From Diplosphaera chodatii (taxonomy: Eukaryota; Chlorophyta; Trebouxiophyceae; Prasiolales; Stichococcaceae): a DNA stretch of 64,000 nucleotides. Shown here piece by piece: positions 37,701-49,762 of the stretch. The stretch's first letter is position 1; each line of letters opens with the position of its first letter. Under the pieces are notes generated by a model. The model saw only the letters and a program-made list of their open reading frames with translations. It did no database searches and was not told the DNA's origin. Position numbers and translations under genes: made by a program. The stretch is taken from contig JAALGY010000053.1 of assembly GCA_032358165.1 (NCBI GenBank), positions 868,001 through 932,000 of the forward strand, read 5' to 3'.

Positions 37701-39790
37701 GCCCAAGGTGCGCACAGCCGACAGCCATACATTCTAGTAACAGGACCCGCTCACCAAGGCGTTTGGTTGTGCGCAACTGCTGTCCAGGCCTTGTCCCTCT
37801 GCAACAAGCAGCAGCTGCGTTTGCTGAGGCAAGTGGTCCTGCCGTACTGGGTCTCTTGTCGCCACAGCACTTCGCCTGGTGTCCATGCGCCTGACTCTGG
37901 CAGCTGTCACCCCGAGCCCAGGTGCTGGGCGAGCGGTCAGTGGACCGGGTGCTGCTGGACGCGCCGTGCTCCGGCACCGGCGTCATCAGCAAGGACCCCA
38001 GCGTGAAGACGTCCAAGAGCGCGGAGGAGATCTGGAAGTGCGCCTTCCTGCAGAAGCAGCTGCTGCTGGCGGCCATCGACCTGGTGGACGCGCGCTCCAA
38101 GACCGGCGGCTATGTTGTCTACTCCACCTGCTCCATCATGGTGGGCCCGGGCTCAGGATCTGGGGTTTGTGGTGTAGTTCGGAAATGGGCCTGGATCCGC
38201 GCCGCTTCAGGCTTGGCTGATGGTGTGCCGCTGGTGTAGGTTCCAGCTGCATCGCTCAGGCACTCTGTCGCTGGTCCTGCGGTGATCAATCAAATCTGCA
38301 GGGGTGCAGAGTTCCCGGCTGCCCTGCAGGTGGAGGAAAACGAAAACGTCGTCCAGTACGCACTGCGGAAGCGGGACGTGAAGGTCGTGCCTGCGGGGCT
38401 GGACTTTGGTCAGGTGCGGTGGCTGCATGATCATATGTTAGTTGTACGTTTTGGCATTGCCAACGGGCCTCGAGTGAGTATGCTGTCGTGCTTCCCAGAG
38501 CATTCGGCAATTGTGAAGGGGCTGTCTCTGCGCTGGCAGGGTGACGATGCAGCGGACTTTGGGCGGCCGGGCTTTACACGGTTCAGGGAGCACCGGTTCC
38601 ACCCCTCCATGCAGCATGCACGGCGCTTTTACCCACACGTCAACAACCTGGATGGTGCGCCTGGATTCCAGTGTGCCTGTCCCGGACACCTGGCGCAGTC
38701 CTGAGTGGTCGCCTTGCAGAAATTGCTCTTGCAGCAGGCGTCATATGTCCTGTGCTGTTAACACTACCTGTGTGCCCCTCCGGTTTATTTCAACTGTGAC
38801 CTTGCGCAGGCTTCTTTGTGTGCAAGCTCAAGAAGGTGTCGAATGCTAAGCGGGAGTCGGACGAAAAGGAGGACGCCGCATTGAACGCAGAAGAGCAGGC
38901 AGCAGCCGCCACGGCAGATGGTGGGTCTGATAAGAAATCTCATCAATCATGCCGTAGAGCCTGTGCTGCCTGCAAAACCGTCACAAAGCCTGTTGGCTGA
39001 CGTACTCAGGTCTTGAGTTACTGTTTTTCAACGATCTTATCTGCTGTGTTCAACGTGATGCAGCGGAGGCGCCGCCTCCTGCAAAGCAGCGCAGGAAGCC
39101 GGCGCCAGCAGCCACAGAGGCTCCTGATGCAGGTAGGTCACAATTGGCTTTCGCTAGCGGCACAGCAGATCAATGCTGACACATGAACAGTCGTTGTAGT
39201 CCACTGACCATGCTACCGGAATGACAAGCAGCAACGTGATGCATCTGGTTGCAGAGGATGAGCAAGCCACGGCAGCCAAACCTCAGCCCAAGAAGAAGCG
39301 GCGGGAATCGGGGATGCTCAAGGCCGTCAAGGCTGAGCTGGCGGCAGAGCGTGCAAGTGCAGCGGCTGCTGCATCTCCGAGCGCTCCAGCTGGCGCCGCA
39401 ACAGCAGACGGCACTGCTTCCACCGCCAAGAAGGGCAAGGCAGCCAAGGCATCAGCCGCCAATGGCAAGCAGCAGCTTGCAGCAGCAGCGGATGGCATGC
39501 CACAGAAGCGCAAGAAGGCAGCAGCAGGAGCGGCAGCGCAGGCAGCGACAGTCAGCAAACCGCAGAAAAGGCAGAAGCAGAGGGCGAACGCTGCCGGTAC
39601 AGAGCAGACACCCGATGCTGAGCTGGAGCGGCAGCTGCAGGCAGCCCGCACACCGCTCAAATCGGCAAAAAAGGCAGCCCTGGCGGCAGCAAGCGGCCGT
39701 CCTGCCAAAGGCGTGGACACCCAGCAGCAAAAGCAGGCAGCCCTTAAGCGCAAGATGCTGAAGATGAAGGCCACTTCGAAAACCATGTAG
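34761..39790 (+). CDS. NOP2: NOP2-type 25S rRNA (cytosine-C5) methyltransferase
   Basis: This nucleolar enzyme methylates large-subunit rRNA and is needed for 60S biogenesis. The ATG at 34761 starts [11 protein letters not shown] basic, then strongly acidic Ser/Asp/Glu/Gly-rich region follows (about 35380-36030). The conserved core reads [100 protein letters not shown] and [13 protein letters not shown] binding follows ([20 protein letters not shown], joined across an intron; [20 protein letters not shown]). The catalytic cysteines are [20 protein letters not shown] and the TCSI of [52 protein letters not shown] and FFVCKLKK close the fold. A Lys/Ala-rich tail of about 180 residues ends at 39790. 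Both NOL1/NOP2/Sun cysteines are present, so it should be active. Confidence 0.95.
36369..36396 (+). repeat. Short direct duplication in NOP2 intron
   Basis: The unit CTGCTGGCCAGTG occurs twice head to tail inside the intron that follows the ATVGRRIQ exon. It does not interrupt coding sequence. Confidence 0.7.
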
Positions 39791-40062
39791 CGGAGCCGGC
39801 TTCAGCTCGCCAGGATCAGTGCGCATGTCGAAGATGGGACCTCAGTTGATGACAGCTTGATGTTCAGTTCTGCGACTGGTAACGAATTCAGTACACAGCT
39901 CGGATCACATCCTCAGCTCTACAGATTTGTGCGCACACGCCACAAATTTGCTGAGGAAGCTCATGCTGAAGGCTGACGGCAGAGCACCAGTCGACACCAG
40001 CTACTGCTACATGATACACTGCTCCTCCGCGGAACGCGCCCACGCTGGACTGACAGCTGCAA

Positions 40063-41437
40063 TCACATCGCTCGCAATGCGCCTATCTTGGTGAAGATGC
40101 CCGTGGCGACTGCCAGCGTCTTCTCGGGCTCCTGTTCGTTGCCCGGCTGTGGCAGTGACAGTGACAGGTCCACCTGCCAGGAGACACACTGAAGTCCTGA
40201 GACCCAGTGCAACGCTGTGTATCTATGCAGATGCGATTGGGCAGGCAGGCAATGCATCTCTATCGGCAAACTCCTTACGGTGTCACATGTGCATACTCCA
40301 GGATGTCCTGACTCTTCACAGGTGGTACAGCGATGTTGCTGCACACCTGAACAGAGGACTTGGCGCCGCGCGGCTGCCTGTCCCGCACCTCTACCACCTG
40401 GCTGCGGACCAACAGCTCCTCGCCGGCGGGTGTCGGTTCCTTAAAGTCCACCTGCGCCCAGTCAGAAGGTATCAGTGAGCGCCTGTCAGTGCTCACATCG
40501 CCAATTGTGCAGTCGTTGCTCGGTGTCCATGCCCATGTCCAATGCTCTCAAGGTGGGCGGGTGTGTACCAGGATCTCTGATGTCAGCGTCAGCGGCGGCT
40601 TTGACAGCGTTGCTTTGTCCATGAGCGCGATTGCTGCTGTCCAGTTGCCTGCAGCATGACAACCTGAGCTCGGGCCTGTGTCGCCGTCTCGAACCCATCT
40701 TGTGTGCAACATTCACACAGCATGGCATGCAGGACACAGCTGCACAGTGCTGGACACGTGCACACCGTGGCAGTCGAACAACGTCGTGATGATGCCACCG
40801 CTGATGATGCCCGGGAAGCACAGGTGCTTCGTCTGCAGGGTGACCTTGGCCATGAGGCCACCCTTGATGCGGTAGCTCCGCAGCTGCAGGCCATCCTCGT
40901 TTCGCCTGCCGCACCCGAAGCAGTGGCTCTCGCCGCCGTAGGCATGCTGTATGGGCAGCTCGTCGCCTGCCAGTGGCAGATGTTACCACTAGTTACAAAG
41001 TGTGCGTGCTGCTACAGCGGGACCGGCAGCGGTACTTAGGTCAGCATTTGGACCTTCAGCAGCTCGGAGCAAGCAGCATTTTTGTGCTGCTTGGTACCTT
41101 CAGGTTTGATCTTGGCTTCTCTGACTGCCGGGTGCAATGTGCTGTTGCATGGATTGATCAGCTGCGACATTACAAACACGGTCAGCCGTGACTGAGCGGC
41201 ATGCACCATGGATGGTAGCAACAGGTTGCTTCTTACTCATACACGTGACAGACGTGCTTTGAAAACCATGTCAGAGCTGTGCTTCCGGCCCACCTCTCCC
41301 TGGAGCTTGAGCATCTTCCACTCATGGCCCCTTGGCAACTTCGTGCTGTCTGTAACGGCCGAGCGCACCCCCACCAGGACGACATTCTGCAATGTATGCT
41401 GGCGACGCGCGAACTGCCGCAGTGCTGAGGACAGCAT
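40063..41437 (-). CDS. Hotdog-fold thioesterase (THEM4/PaaI-like), mitochondrial-like leader
   Basis: This is a probable acyl-CoA thioesterase. The ATG at 41437 opens a presequence-like start (MLSSALRQFARRQHTLQNVV) rich in Arg and lacking acidic residues, suggesting mitochondria. The core exon (about 40793-40955) reads AYGGESHCFGCGRRNEDGLQ followed by AKVTLQTKHLCFPGIISGGI and TTLFDCHG, the C-x-G-C-x-x-x-N-x-x-G-L and H-x-x-x-P-G-x-x-x-G-G pattern of this family. The next exon reads NWTAAIALMDKATLSK then LTLTSEIL. The last two exons read VDFKEPTPAGEELLVRSQVV and KTLAVATGIFTKIGALRAM-stop at 40063. The last two match the typical strand order ending (A)xGxFxxv. The acyl substrate cannot be read from the sequence. 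The gene converges with NOP2, leaving about 270 bp, and diverges from the methyltransferase gene. Confidence 0.82.
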
Positions 41438-41796
41438 CCGTACAGGTGCAGTTCAAGACGAACCGATTATGTATGCATGTCTGTCAGACCATTGCTAGCC
41501 TGCACCGTGGCAGGTGATGTTGTCCTGCCTTCTGCAACCCAGGAGTATGCCTGCGTGACTCACGGCCAAACAATGAATATCTGCAAGCCTTTGACTTTGC
41601 CGACGCGATACGCATGTGAGGTCGATGAAACGGTGCCTGCTGCTGAGGGCTGACCGCTCGAAAAGATCTTGTCCCGTGCGAGTGACATCACGCCAGCGAA
41701 GCAATATCATGTTACATGCTGCGCTGCGCGAGCGCACCATATGATCTTGTGTGGACTTGTGACAAGCCACCACAGCGCGACAAGAGGCCAGTCGTG
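41438..41796. promoter_or_regulatory. Divergent promoter region, thioesterase / methyltransferase
   Basis: About 360 bp lie between two divergent ATGs. If the in-frame ATG at 41716 is used by the methyltransferase gene, the shared region shrinks to about 280 bp. No specific box is evident. Confidence 0.4.
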
Positions 41797-43935
41797 ATGG
41801 TGGCGGGTAGCCTGCGCACACCGTGCCCGCAAGCACTGTTGCATTCTGCCAACGGCGCAGCCTTCCTGCCACAGCAGCCTACATCCAGACTTCGCCGTAG
41901 CTGCGGCAGCACCAGAGCATCAGCGCAGTCCACAGCATCAACCGAAGTAGCAAGCAGACCGCCATGGGCAGGTATGCCGCAACGGCATCGTTTGTGCAGC
42001 GCTTCAACATACCCAGCATGCATTTGCGAGGTTGCATCCAACATCTGACCGCTGGGTGCTGTCATATGCAGGTGGTGGTCTGGTGACCGACATCGTCAAT
42101 ATGGCGATCAGCAACAAATTCTTGTATGGCCTGATGAAGATCGGAGCCAAGCGGCAGCTGAAGACGACGGCAGAGGCGCGCGGCATTGGGTGGGATGCCA
42201 ACATAGCGGAGCTGCAGGGCCAGATGCAGGTGCTTCCCGTCGTTCTACTAGCGGCACGTCCGTCGTATATATGTATATGTGTATGTGCGTGTGTAGTTCA
42301 CTTGTGAGCGGTGGACCGCAAGATCATGCATGTTCTGCACACACAGGTGCTTGAGCAGATCAAAGCAGAGCTTGAGGACAGCAGCATACAGTATCCAGAG
42401 TATTATCTGAAGCCTTTTCACGCATACGAGAAGGTGGGACTGTCTGACATTGCAGAATCTGCTGTGACACAACACGGCACCTGGGTCTGCATGCCTGACA
42501 CCGATCTGCTTTACTCTCCGCAGGGCAATCTGGAGTGGATGGCAGCCTTCGAGGTGGAGCCCGCAACAGAGTCAGTGTACGTGAACTGTTGGAAGGAAGA
42601 GAAGACGCTCACGCCTGGCGTGGCAGGCCGGCGGTTGCGCGGGGCCGTCACAGATGCCGTGAAGGTGTTGCCCGGCTGCAGCACTGGCATGCAACCGGCT
42701 TCTGGCATTGTGCATCCTGCATGACAGTCCACGGCCGTTTGCTAGACTTGCACAGGCGTAATTCACTCCATTCTCTTTACACTGTCTGCACGGCCTTGAG
42801 GCTGGCATTGCTGCTGATACCCAGCCATATATTTGCCTGCAATGCAGGCATTTCAGCAGCAGCACGACGCGCGGCCAGCGGTGGACGTGCTGGACGTCGG
42901 CTGCTCGGTGGGCGTCAGCACCAGGTGGCTGGCCCAGGAGTTTCCAGAGGCGTCCGTCGTGGGGCTGGACCTCTCCCCCTACTTCCTCGCCGTGGCAGAG
43001 CTCAGGGAACGGTGCGGCTGCAGCTCCGCCTGCGACCTGACGTCCATGCATGTGGACCTGCAGCCTCGGTCTGTCGTTGTGGCGCTGCGCGTGCCTCAAA
43101 CATGACGGCGGCGCTCGTGGGGCATGCAGGCAGCGGGAGCAGCAGCAGCGGCAGGACCAGCTGGCAGGAGGGCGCAGGATACGCTACATGCACGGCTTGG
43201 GTGAAGCCACCAGCTTGGCAGATGCCAGCCAGGTGATGAGGCCTGCTCATGCTGAACACGCTGGTGTGACGCCGTGAAACACCATTGCCCTTTGTTGATG
43301 GCTGCGTTGCTGTGAGCTTGCAGGCACCAACCGCTGTTGTGTGTCGTGTTGGGTATCCGCTACCGAAAAAGCATCAACCCCTGTTATTATCACACCCGGC
43401 TCCGGACATGTGCGCAGGACCTCGTGACGCTGCAGTTCGTCATCCACGAGTGCCCGCCGGCGGCCACCGGCGCGCTGGTGGCCGAGGCGCGCCGGCTGCT
43501 GCGCCCCGGCGGCGTGCTGCTGCTGAACGACAACGACCCCAGGTGCGGACCATACTGGCTGACAGATTGCTGCTGGACAGCCACATGATCAGCCGCTGGC
43601 CCATACCTCAATTGGTCATGCTGCTGTTCTGCCAAGCCACCGATGATGCGTACAATGTGCATGCGCACGCAGGTCGAAGGTCATCCAGAGCCTGCCGCCA
43701 GTGATTTTTACACTGATGAAGAGCACGGAGCCGCATTCCGATGTGTACTATACCTTCGATGTGGAGGTGACGCTCTTGTGACAGGAGTGTCGCTTTTGCT
43801 GTCGCTCTCATCAGCGCTGCCTTGCAAAGGCTATATTTTTGCTTGCAGGCTTGCTTGGCGGAACACGGCTTCAGGCATGTGAACACGCAGCAGACTGACC
43901 CACGCCATCGAGCAGTTCTGGGCCTGCGTGCATGA
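41797..43935 (+). CDS. Plastid SAM-dependent methyltransferase (class I)
   Basis: The ATG at 41797 opens a transit-peptide-like leader (Ser/Arg/Ala-rich, MVAGSLRTPCPQALLHSANG); an in-frame ATG at 41716 is an alternative start. Exons then read DIVNMAISNKFLYGLMKIGA, QIKAELEDSSIQYPEYYLKP then FHAYEKGNLEWMAAFEVEPA, and the SAM-binding motif I VDVLDVGCSVGVSTRWLAQE with VVGLDLSPYFLAVAELRER. Downstream are ATSLADASQDLVTLQFVIHE (motif IV region, joined across an intron), EARRLLRPGGVLLLNDNDP, LMKSTEPHSDVYYTFDVEAC and a C-terminus ending VLGLRA-stop at 43935. The YPEYY...FHAYxxGNLxWxxAFExE block is shared with uncharacterised plant chloroplast methyltransferases such as At4g29590 (recalled, not searched). 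The substrate is unknown. Confidence 0.85.
42265..42294. repeat. TA/TG dinucleotide-rich simple repeat in intron
   Basis: Alternating TATATGTATATGTGTATGTG lies within a methyltransferase intron, just before the exon starting VLEQIKAEL. Confidence 0.8.
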
Positions 43936-44659
43936 TGAGCCGCCCGGTGGGCGAAAGGTCGTCACAGAAGTGCTGGTGTAGTACATACAATTTTGGGCGG
44001 CGCGATCAACGTCGTGTACTCGGTGTTCTTTGCAACCTGTGTTCAACTGGGTGCCGTCAATTGTGCTGCGAATGTGCAAGCAGCAGAAAAACTAGCAACA
44101 CATGCCGCGACAACAGCTTGCAACACGACGGACCGCAGTGGCACAACTGCTGTCGATTTTCAATCGTTGTGAGTGTTGCAAAGTTGACAACCTCAGCTGA
44201 GCTTTGCAGATACTTAGTTCTTTTGTTTGTTCAGCAACACTGACTGCACAGACGGTGCTTCTAGTGGAAACCACAAGGTGTGCATGTGCGAGTCAAGAAA
44301 CGAACATACCATAAGTGCATGAGGACATGCTGACGTCTGTGGCCTTTTGCATACCGTAAACCACAGAGTGCCCCTCAGACATTGCACAAATTTTCAACCT
44401 GCTGTGCCTTGCTGCCCTCCTGAGCCGAAATTGAGCCGCCGTCGAGTGAAAGACGAACTGCTATAGGGGCCGTCATACACTGGCAACTGCCAGTGCATTG
44501 CCAATGTCTATGCTAGCATCGCTGCGTCCTCGCAAGCTAGCAGCCCGCCGCTCATCAGGGCTGCAAAGCCTGGGGGATTCTGACGACGTGCATGTGCCCG
44601 TGTGCCCAACTACCTGGGGGTGGCTGGTGCACTCTGCTGCTCTGGGGGTTACGCCGTCG
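43936..44659. other. Convergent 3' region
   Basis: This lies between the methyltransferase stop and the metalloprotease stop. It is AT-richer than flanking exons and should hold both 3' UTRs. No gene is recognised. Confidence 0.5.
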
Positions 44660-45805
44660 CTATCTGCCCGTGGCCTTGCGCTTGGGGGTCTTCCTGGGGG
44701 TTGGCTTGACCTTGTTCACCTTTTTGGATGTTGGCTTTGGCGTCGGCGCAGGGGCGGAGGTCTTCGCCTGGCCAACCTTGCGGTAAGCATCCCAGCTGGC
44801 ACGCATGCGGACGGTCTGTCCCGGTGTGAAGGCATTCATGCAGTCGTCCGGCGCGTAGCCCAAGTAGTTGTTGGAGGGGTCGAAGCCGGGGTCTCCAGCC
44901 GGTCGGTTGCGGCATGTGCTGACCCTCTTGTTGAATGCCACACAGCTGTAGTTGGGACCTGACATGATGCCTGTGTCGCTGACACGGTCGTTTGGCTGGC
45001 TGCAGCTGTTGCCCTGGAACGGGTGGTACAGCCCCAGCCAGTGCCCGACTTCGTGGACTGCAGTCATGCCCTTGTTGTAGCCGTAGTACCCCTGGTCTGG
45101 CAGGGCTGAGAAGTGCACCACCACGCTGTCTTGCAGTACGTCATCAACCGCCCAAGGGTAGTTCGCCACCCCTAGCAGGTCGTTCTGCAAGTTGAGGCTG
45201 TACAGGTTAAGGGCTGCAATTGTGCCCTTGTGAAACTTCGCACGCACGGTATCCATCACATGCCTGTTGTCGCTGTCGTCGACATCAGCGTTGAACCAGT
45301 CTGCAAGGGTGGGCCGATCCAGGCTGGCCAGCCTGAACTGGAAGCCAGTCGAGGCGTATGCCTTGTTCATCACCGCGATCTGTTTTTGGATGGTTGCTGC
45401 CGGCACATCGCCCTGATTTGGGTCCCCAGCGACCGAACGGATGGCGTGCATGTGCACATCGATGGTGATCGGCGCCACTGCGGTGCGCTGGGTCGCCACC
45501 ATCGCCTCGATGTTCGCCACATGTGGCGCGAGGCGTTGCTGAACGCTGTTAGCCGTGGCGTTGCTTGGCTGCGGCGAGCCGCACTCGCGGCGTCTGATGT
45601 GTTTCATCACCACCCCTGGCGCCACAGAACCACTGGACTGGCGCAGCCGTCGACGCTGCCGCAGCTGATCCCAAGGCCGCCCAGGCTGGCTGTCTGCTCT
45701 CAAGCTGTCTGCATCTGAAAGCTGATGAGTGTCACCGCTGCAGGCTGCTGCGAGGTGCAGGCACTGAAGTACCAGCAGCACCGTGAACAGCCGCCTGCGC
45801 TGCAT
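44660..45805 (-). CDS. Secreted M43-type zinc metalloprotease, intronless
   Basis: A single 381-codon open frame runs from ATG at 45805 to the stop at 44660. Residues 1-22 form a signal peptide (basic MQRRR then a leucine-rich core ending AAA). The catalytic zinc site HEVGHWLGLYH is at residues 251-261, with the extended HExxHxxGxxH form, and the Met-turn methionine lies in DDCMN at 321-324. The preceding segment (YPWAVDDVLQDSVVVHFSAL) and the paired cysteines in GNSCSQPNDRVSDTGI match pappalysin/cytophagalysin (M43B) proteases of metzincins. A Lys/Pro/Thr-rich tail fills residues 347-381. The product probably acts outside the cell on wall or matrix proteins, by inference from the signal peptide. 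It is the only sizeable intronless gene here, hinting at retroposition or horizontal acquisition. Gametolysins (M11) share the zinc site but not this Met-turn context. Confidence 0.88.
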   Translation of the reverse strand: MQRRRLFTVLLVLQCLHLAAACSGDTHQLSDADSLRADSQPGRPWDQLRQRRRLRQSSGSVAPGVVMKHIRRRECGSPQPSNATANSVQQRLAPHVANIEAMVATQRTAVAPITIDVHMHAIRSVAGDPNQGDVPAATIQKQIAVMNKAYASTGFQFRLASLDRPTLADWFNADVDDSDNRHVMDTVRAKFHKGTIAALNLYSLNLQNDLLGVANYPWAVDDVLQDSVVVHFSALPDQGYYGYNKGMTAVHEVGHWLGLYHPFQGNSCSQPNDRVSDTGIMSGPNYSCVAFNKRVSTCRNRPAGDPGFDPSNNYLGYAPDDCMNAFTPGQTVRMRASWDAYRKVGQAKTSAPAPTPKPTSKKVNKVKPTPRKTPKRKATGR

Positions 45806-46506
45806 GCTGCTGAGGCGCAGGGAGGTCTTGCTGCAATGCTGATCCCTCTGAAACAGTAATTAACTGTTTTCAACGGTCTGTGATGGGAACAGAGCTCGAA
45901 TTGTGCGGTCAGGCCTATGCTGCACCAGCCGTGCTGCTGCTGACCGCGATCGGTGAGCACGCCCTCGGATGAGCGCTGCGGCTGGCGTCTATGTCCTTGA
46001 AACCTTCTGACGCATGATCAATGCGGCGCGTCACGACACACCCTTGGCCGGCGATGGAACCGCCGATGCCGCCCTGTTGGCGATGCAAACTGGTGCCAAC
46101 AACTTGGACTCCGTGAATTTTGTTGCGTGCTGATGAGCGGCCAGCTGATGGCTGCAGTGATGCCCGTGACTGATGAGTGTGAGTGTGTCGCGTCAAGCTC
46201 CAGAAGCAATCCACCCGATAGGCTATCTGCCGGCTGTCTTCAGTACACAGGTCTGCAGAACATAGGAAGGGTAGCCTTAAATGGCCTGTGACGCAGTGTG
46301 ATGATGCCAAACCTCAGACCGCAGTCACACAACAGGTCACGTGCAATCCGTACTTGAATTTCCGTCAAAAGGCCCAATACGGAAGGGGGGCACCGAGAAG
46401 CCACCCACGAATGGGCATAGGAAGCCACATCCTACTACGGTCGACGACCAACATTCCCACTTGTAGCGACGCATCGCTACAGCCTCTGAAACAGGTCAAC
46501 ATCTGG
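45806..46506. other. Intergenic: metalloprotease upstream region
   Basis: This should hold the metalloprotease promoter and the CCT1 3' UTR, both minus strand. No coding segment is recognised. Confidence 0.5.
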
Positions 46507-49500
46507 TCAGCCCTCCATGTCATCCTCCGTCTTCTCCAGCCGCACCATGTCATCTATCCGCAGCACCGTGATGGCCGCCTCCGTGGCAAACTGCACAACA
46601 CACACCAAGCTTTCAACAAGGCAAGATGCCGATCACTGGCACAAACACAAATACACCATGCTTTGACCGTGCGAGACGCATCAATGCACGGACGAAGGTA
46701 TACCCCAATGTCTCGCTGCAACTCGTCGGCAGCTTGAGCTGAGTAGGGCACACTGGCATGGTCGCGCCCACCTGCACGATCTTGACCTTGGACAGCACGG
46801 GCTCCAGGACGCCGGCCTCCACGTTGTCGCGCACCACGCCGTCCACTAGGTCCAGGCCGTACTGCGCGTAGTGCTTCTTCTCCGGCCGCGTCTGCGCTGT
46901 GTAGTGGAACGACGCCAGGCGCGACACCAGCTCCGTGGCATCCTGATGCAAAGGCAGATGTCACACTTGAACTACCGGCAGCACCCTGTGGCAGAAAGTG
47001 TGCGGGCCTGCTGTTTCAAAGCACATAGCCACCATTTGCATGCATGTCAAGGCGTGGCTGATGCACAGGGTGACTCCCACCGTGTATGTCTGGCAGCGTG
47101 ATACACGGGGCATGAGGAGCAGCAAGCCCAGCCACCCACCTTGCCGGCGTTGACTGCGAGTGTCTTCGGGATGACCAGCAGCGCGTCTGCAAACTCAGCG
47201 ATGGCCAGCTGCTCGCGGCTTCCCAGCGTCTTGGCGAACGACTCCAGGTAGATGGACAGAGCCGCCTCCACCGCGCCACCGCCTGGCAGACGGCAGGCAT
47301 CGTGGCAGCTTAAGACCACTATCTCAACCAACAGCCGAGTCAGGCCGCAGGCTGTAGCACTGGCAAAGCAGATGCGAAATGTGGCAATGCGAGCAGCCAG
47401 AGCATGCATGATTGCGACCTAGGCACAGCACTGGAGACAGCACGCACCAGGCACCACGGCGCCAGACTCGACGACGCGCTTGACGATGCAGAAGGCGTCA
47501 TGCAGGGAGCGGTCCATCTCGTCAAGCAGGTAGTCGTTGGCGCCGCGCAGCAGGACAGTCACCGCGCGGCTGTTCTTGCAGCCCTTGATCATCAGCACAT
47601 CGTCGTCCGCCACCGTCTCCTCCTCCACCTGTGGCAGGGCACCGTTTGTGAGGGTCGTGAATTCGGCTCAGATGAGCAGCTCTGTAGCTGTGCCTGGGGC
47701 GAAAGGCGTGTGCGGCAGAGCATGCAGCAGCATCGGAACGATACTCCGCGACGAACAGGGCACAGATCGTGCCTCGTCAGCGGTGCCCAGGTTGGACGCC
47801 TCAAAGGTCTCGTTGCCATCCATGTCTGCAAGCGCCATGACCACCTGCCCGCCCGTCGCCTTGGCTATCCTCCTGCAGCAGGGCAGCATGCACACATGGG
47901 TGCTTGCAGTCCAGGATATAGCAGCGCACATGAGTGACACTCGGTTTGGTGTGAGTGGGCATTGTGCCGTGCCATACTACCAGCTTTCTGCGGCTGCTGA
48001 GCTGGGGACCGTCTCTGCATGAAATGAACGGGTGTGCTCCGCAACAAACCTGAGATCGTCCTTGGGCACCCTCCGCACGGCGATGGCCCCCGCCTCCACA
48101 AAGTACTTGAGCGACATGTCATCAATCCCCTTGGTCGTCAGGACCACATTGGCGCCCGACGCCAGCACCTGTTGACCGAACCAGCATCTGTTTGTTCCCA
48201 CGTCATGCAGCCCGCCAGGCCCATACGTGCATTGCGTCTGCACCAAAACCCTGCAATGCGCAGCCAGAACTCCACCTTTTGTATCCGCTCCTTTGTGATG
48301 TCCGACTCCCGCTGCCTGATTTCCTCCAGCTTCGTGGGATCGTCCACCAGCACCTGCGCGCACGGGAGATTACTCTTCAGTAGCCCTGGGACGACTATAG
48401 CATCATGTCATGTGCGAGGCACACATCAGGGGCATCATACTAGCCTCATCTTGGACCTGTCACATGCTCCACAGCCTCATCAACAGCGCTGCTGTACCTG
48501 GATGCCCATGTGCATGCGCTGCTTCTGCAGGTTGAAGTCTAGGCACGCGATCTTGGCGTTGGTGACGCGCTTGACCATGCCCTGGCTGGCGCGCCCCATG
48601 TTGAGCGCATAGCCGTTCAGCAGCCGGCTCTCCTGTGCACTTTTCCCGTGCGCCTTGAGCACGCTGACCGCCTTCACTGGATACCTGTAAGATTGCGGTC
48701 ACCAGCTTCGGCAGTCATGCCATATGGCACAGCAAGCAGCTGCTGGATTCCAGCACTGACACAGGCGCAGGCCTCACACTCCGCACACCACATGGGCTGC
48801 TTACCCAGGCGTCAACTTTCACAGCCCTTACCTGGCCTTCCCCTCTGGCGTGGTGGTCTTCACCGCCAGCATCGCATCGACTGCCATCTTGGCGAAGAAG
48901 TCCTCGTCGGCGCCGCCAATGATCTTGGACGACATTGCCGTCTTGGCGCAGTTGATGAGTGCTTCCTTGCCCAGCGTGTCCACCTTGATGGCCAGATTCT
49001 CCTCTATAAACTTGCACGCCTGCATGTGCACAGCACTCTCATCGGAGGACAGTTTGCTTGCCTACCAACCGGCGTAGTGTTGCACTGCACAAACCTGCTC
49101 AAGGCACTGCAGTCCTCATTTGCCCATGTGTGGGTGATGCACATCAGGCCGCATGCGTCCAGACGCTCACCTCCCGCATTGCCAGGCGGTACCCGCTGAT
49201 GATGGACGTCGGGTGAATCTTGTTGCGCACGAGATCATTGGCCCGCTTCAGCAGCTCGGCAGCGCAGATGACCACCGACGTGGTGCCGTCCCCCACCTCC
49301 TGGTCCTGCAGCCCCGCCAGCTCCACCAGGATCTGCAGCGCGACGGTGCCGCAATGTCAAGCCACAGAGGCGTAGCCGCACCAGCTGATACAGCGCACAA
49401 GCATGCACGACGGTCATGCAATTAAGCGTGAAGCAACGTCAATGTCGAAATGCACCTTGGCTGCTGGCTGCTCCACCTCCAGCAGTTTCAGTATGGTTGC

Positions 49501-49762
49501 CCCGTCATTTGTGATTGTCACATCTCCAATGTCGTCCACGAGCATCTGCAGCGCCATCATCCTCAGCTCAGTCGGCATGCATGCCGCACGCTTGTGTCTC
49601 TAGGCGTCACACCAGTGGAAACCTTGCCTTGTCCAGACCCACTGGCCCGAGCGATGTCTTGACGATGTTTGCAATGGCCGAAACCGCTGTGACATTCTGC
49701 GTCCGCACATCCTGGCCAGATGTCCTCTCCCCGTTCAGCTGAAACGCTGGATTTGCAACCAT
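46507..49762 (-). CDS. CCT1: CCT1, TCP-1 alpha subunit of the cytosolic chaperonin
   Basis: One of eight subunits of the TRiC/CCT ring complex that folds actin, tubulin and other proteins with ATP. The ATG at 49762 begins [20 protein letters not shown] and continues [20 protein letters not shown], then DKM and [19 protein letters not shown]-binding motifs include [39 protein letters not shown], the CCT-alpha region [62 protein letters not shown] and [20 protein letters not shown] follow. [20 protein letters not shown] is diagnostic for the alpha subunit. The C-terminus reads [20 protein letters not shown] and ends EDDMEG-stop at 46507. About a dozen exons cover the whole protein with no gap I can see. 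Confidence 0.95.
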
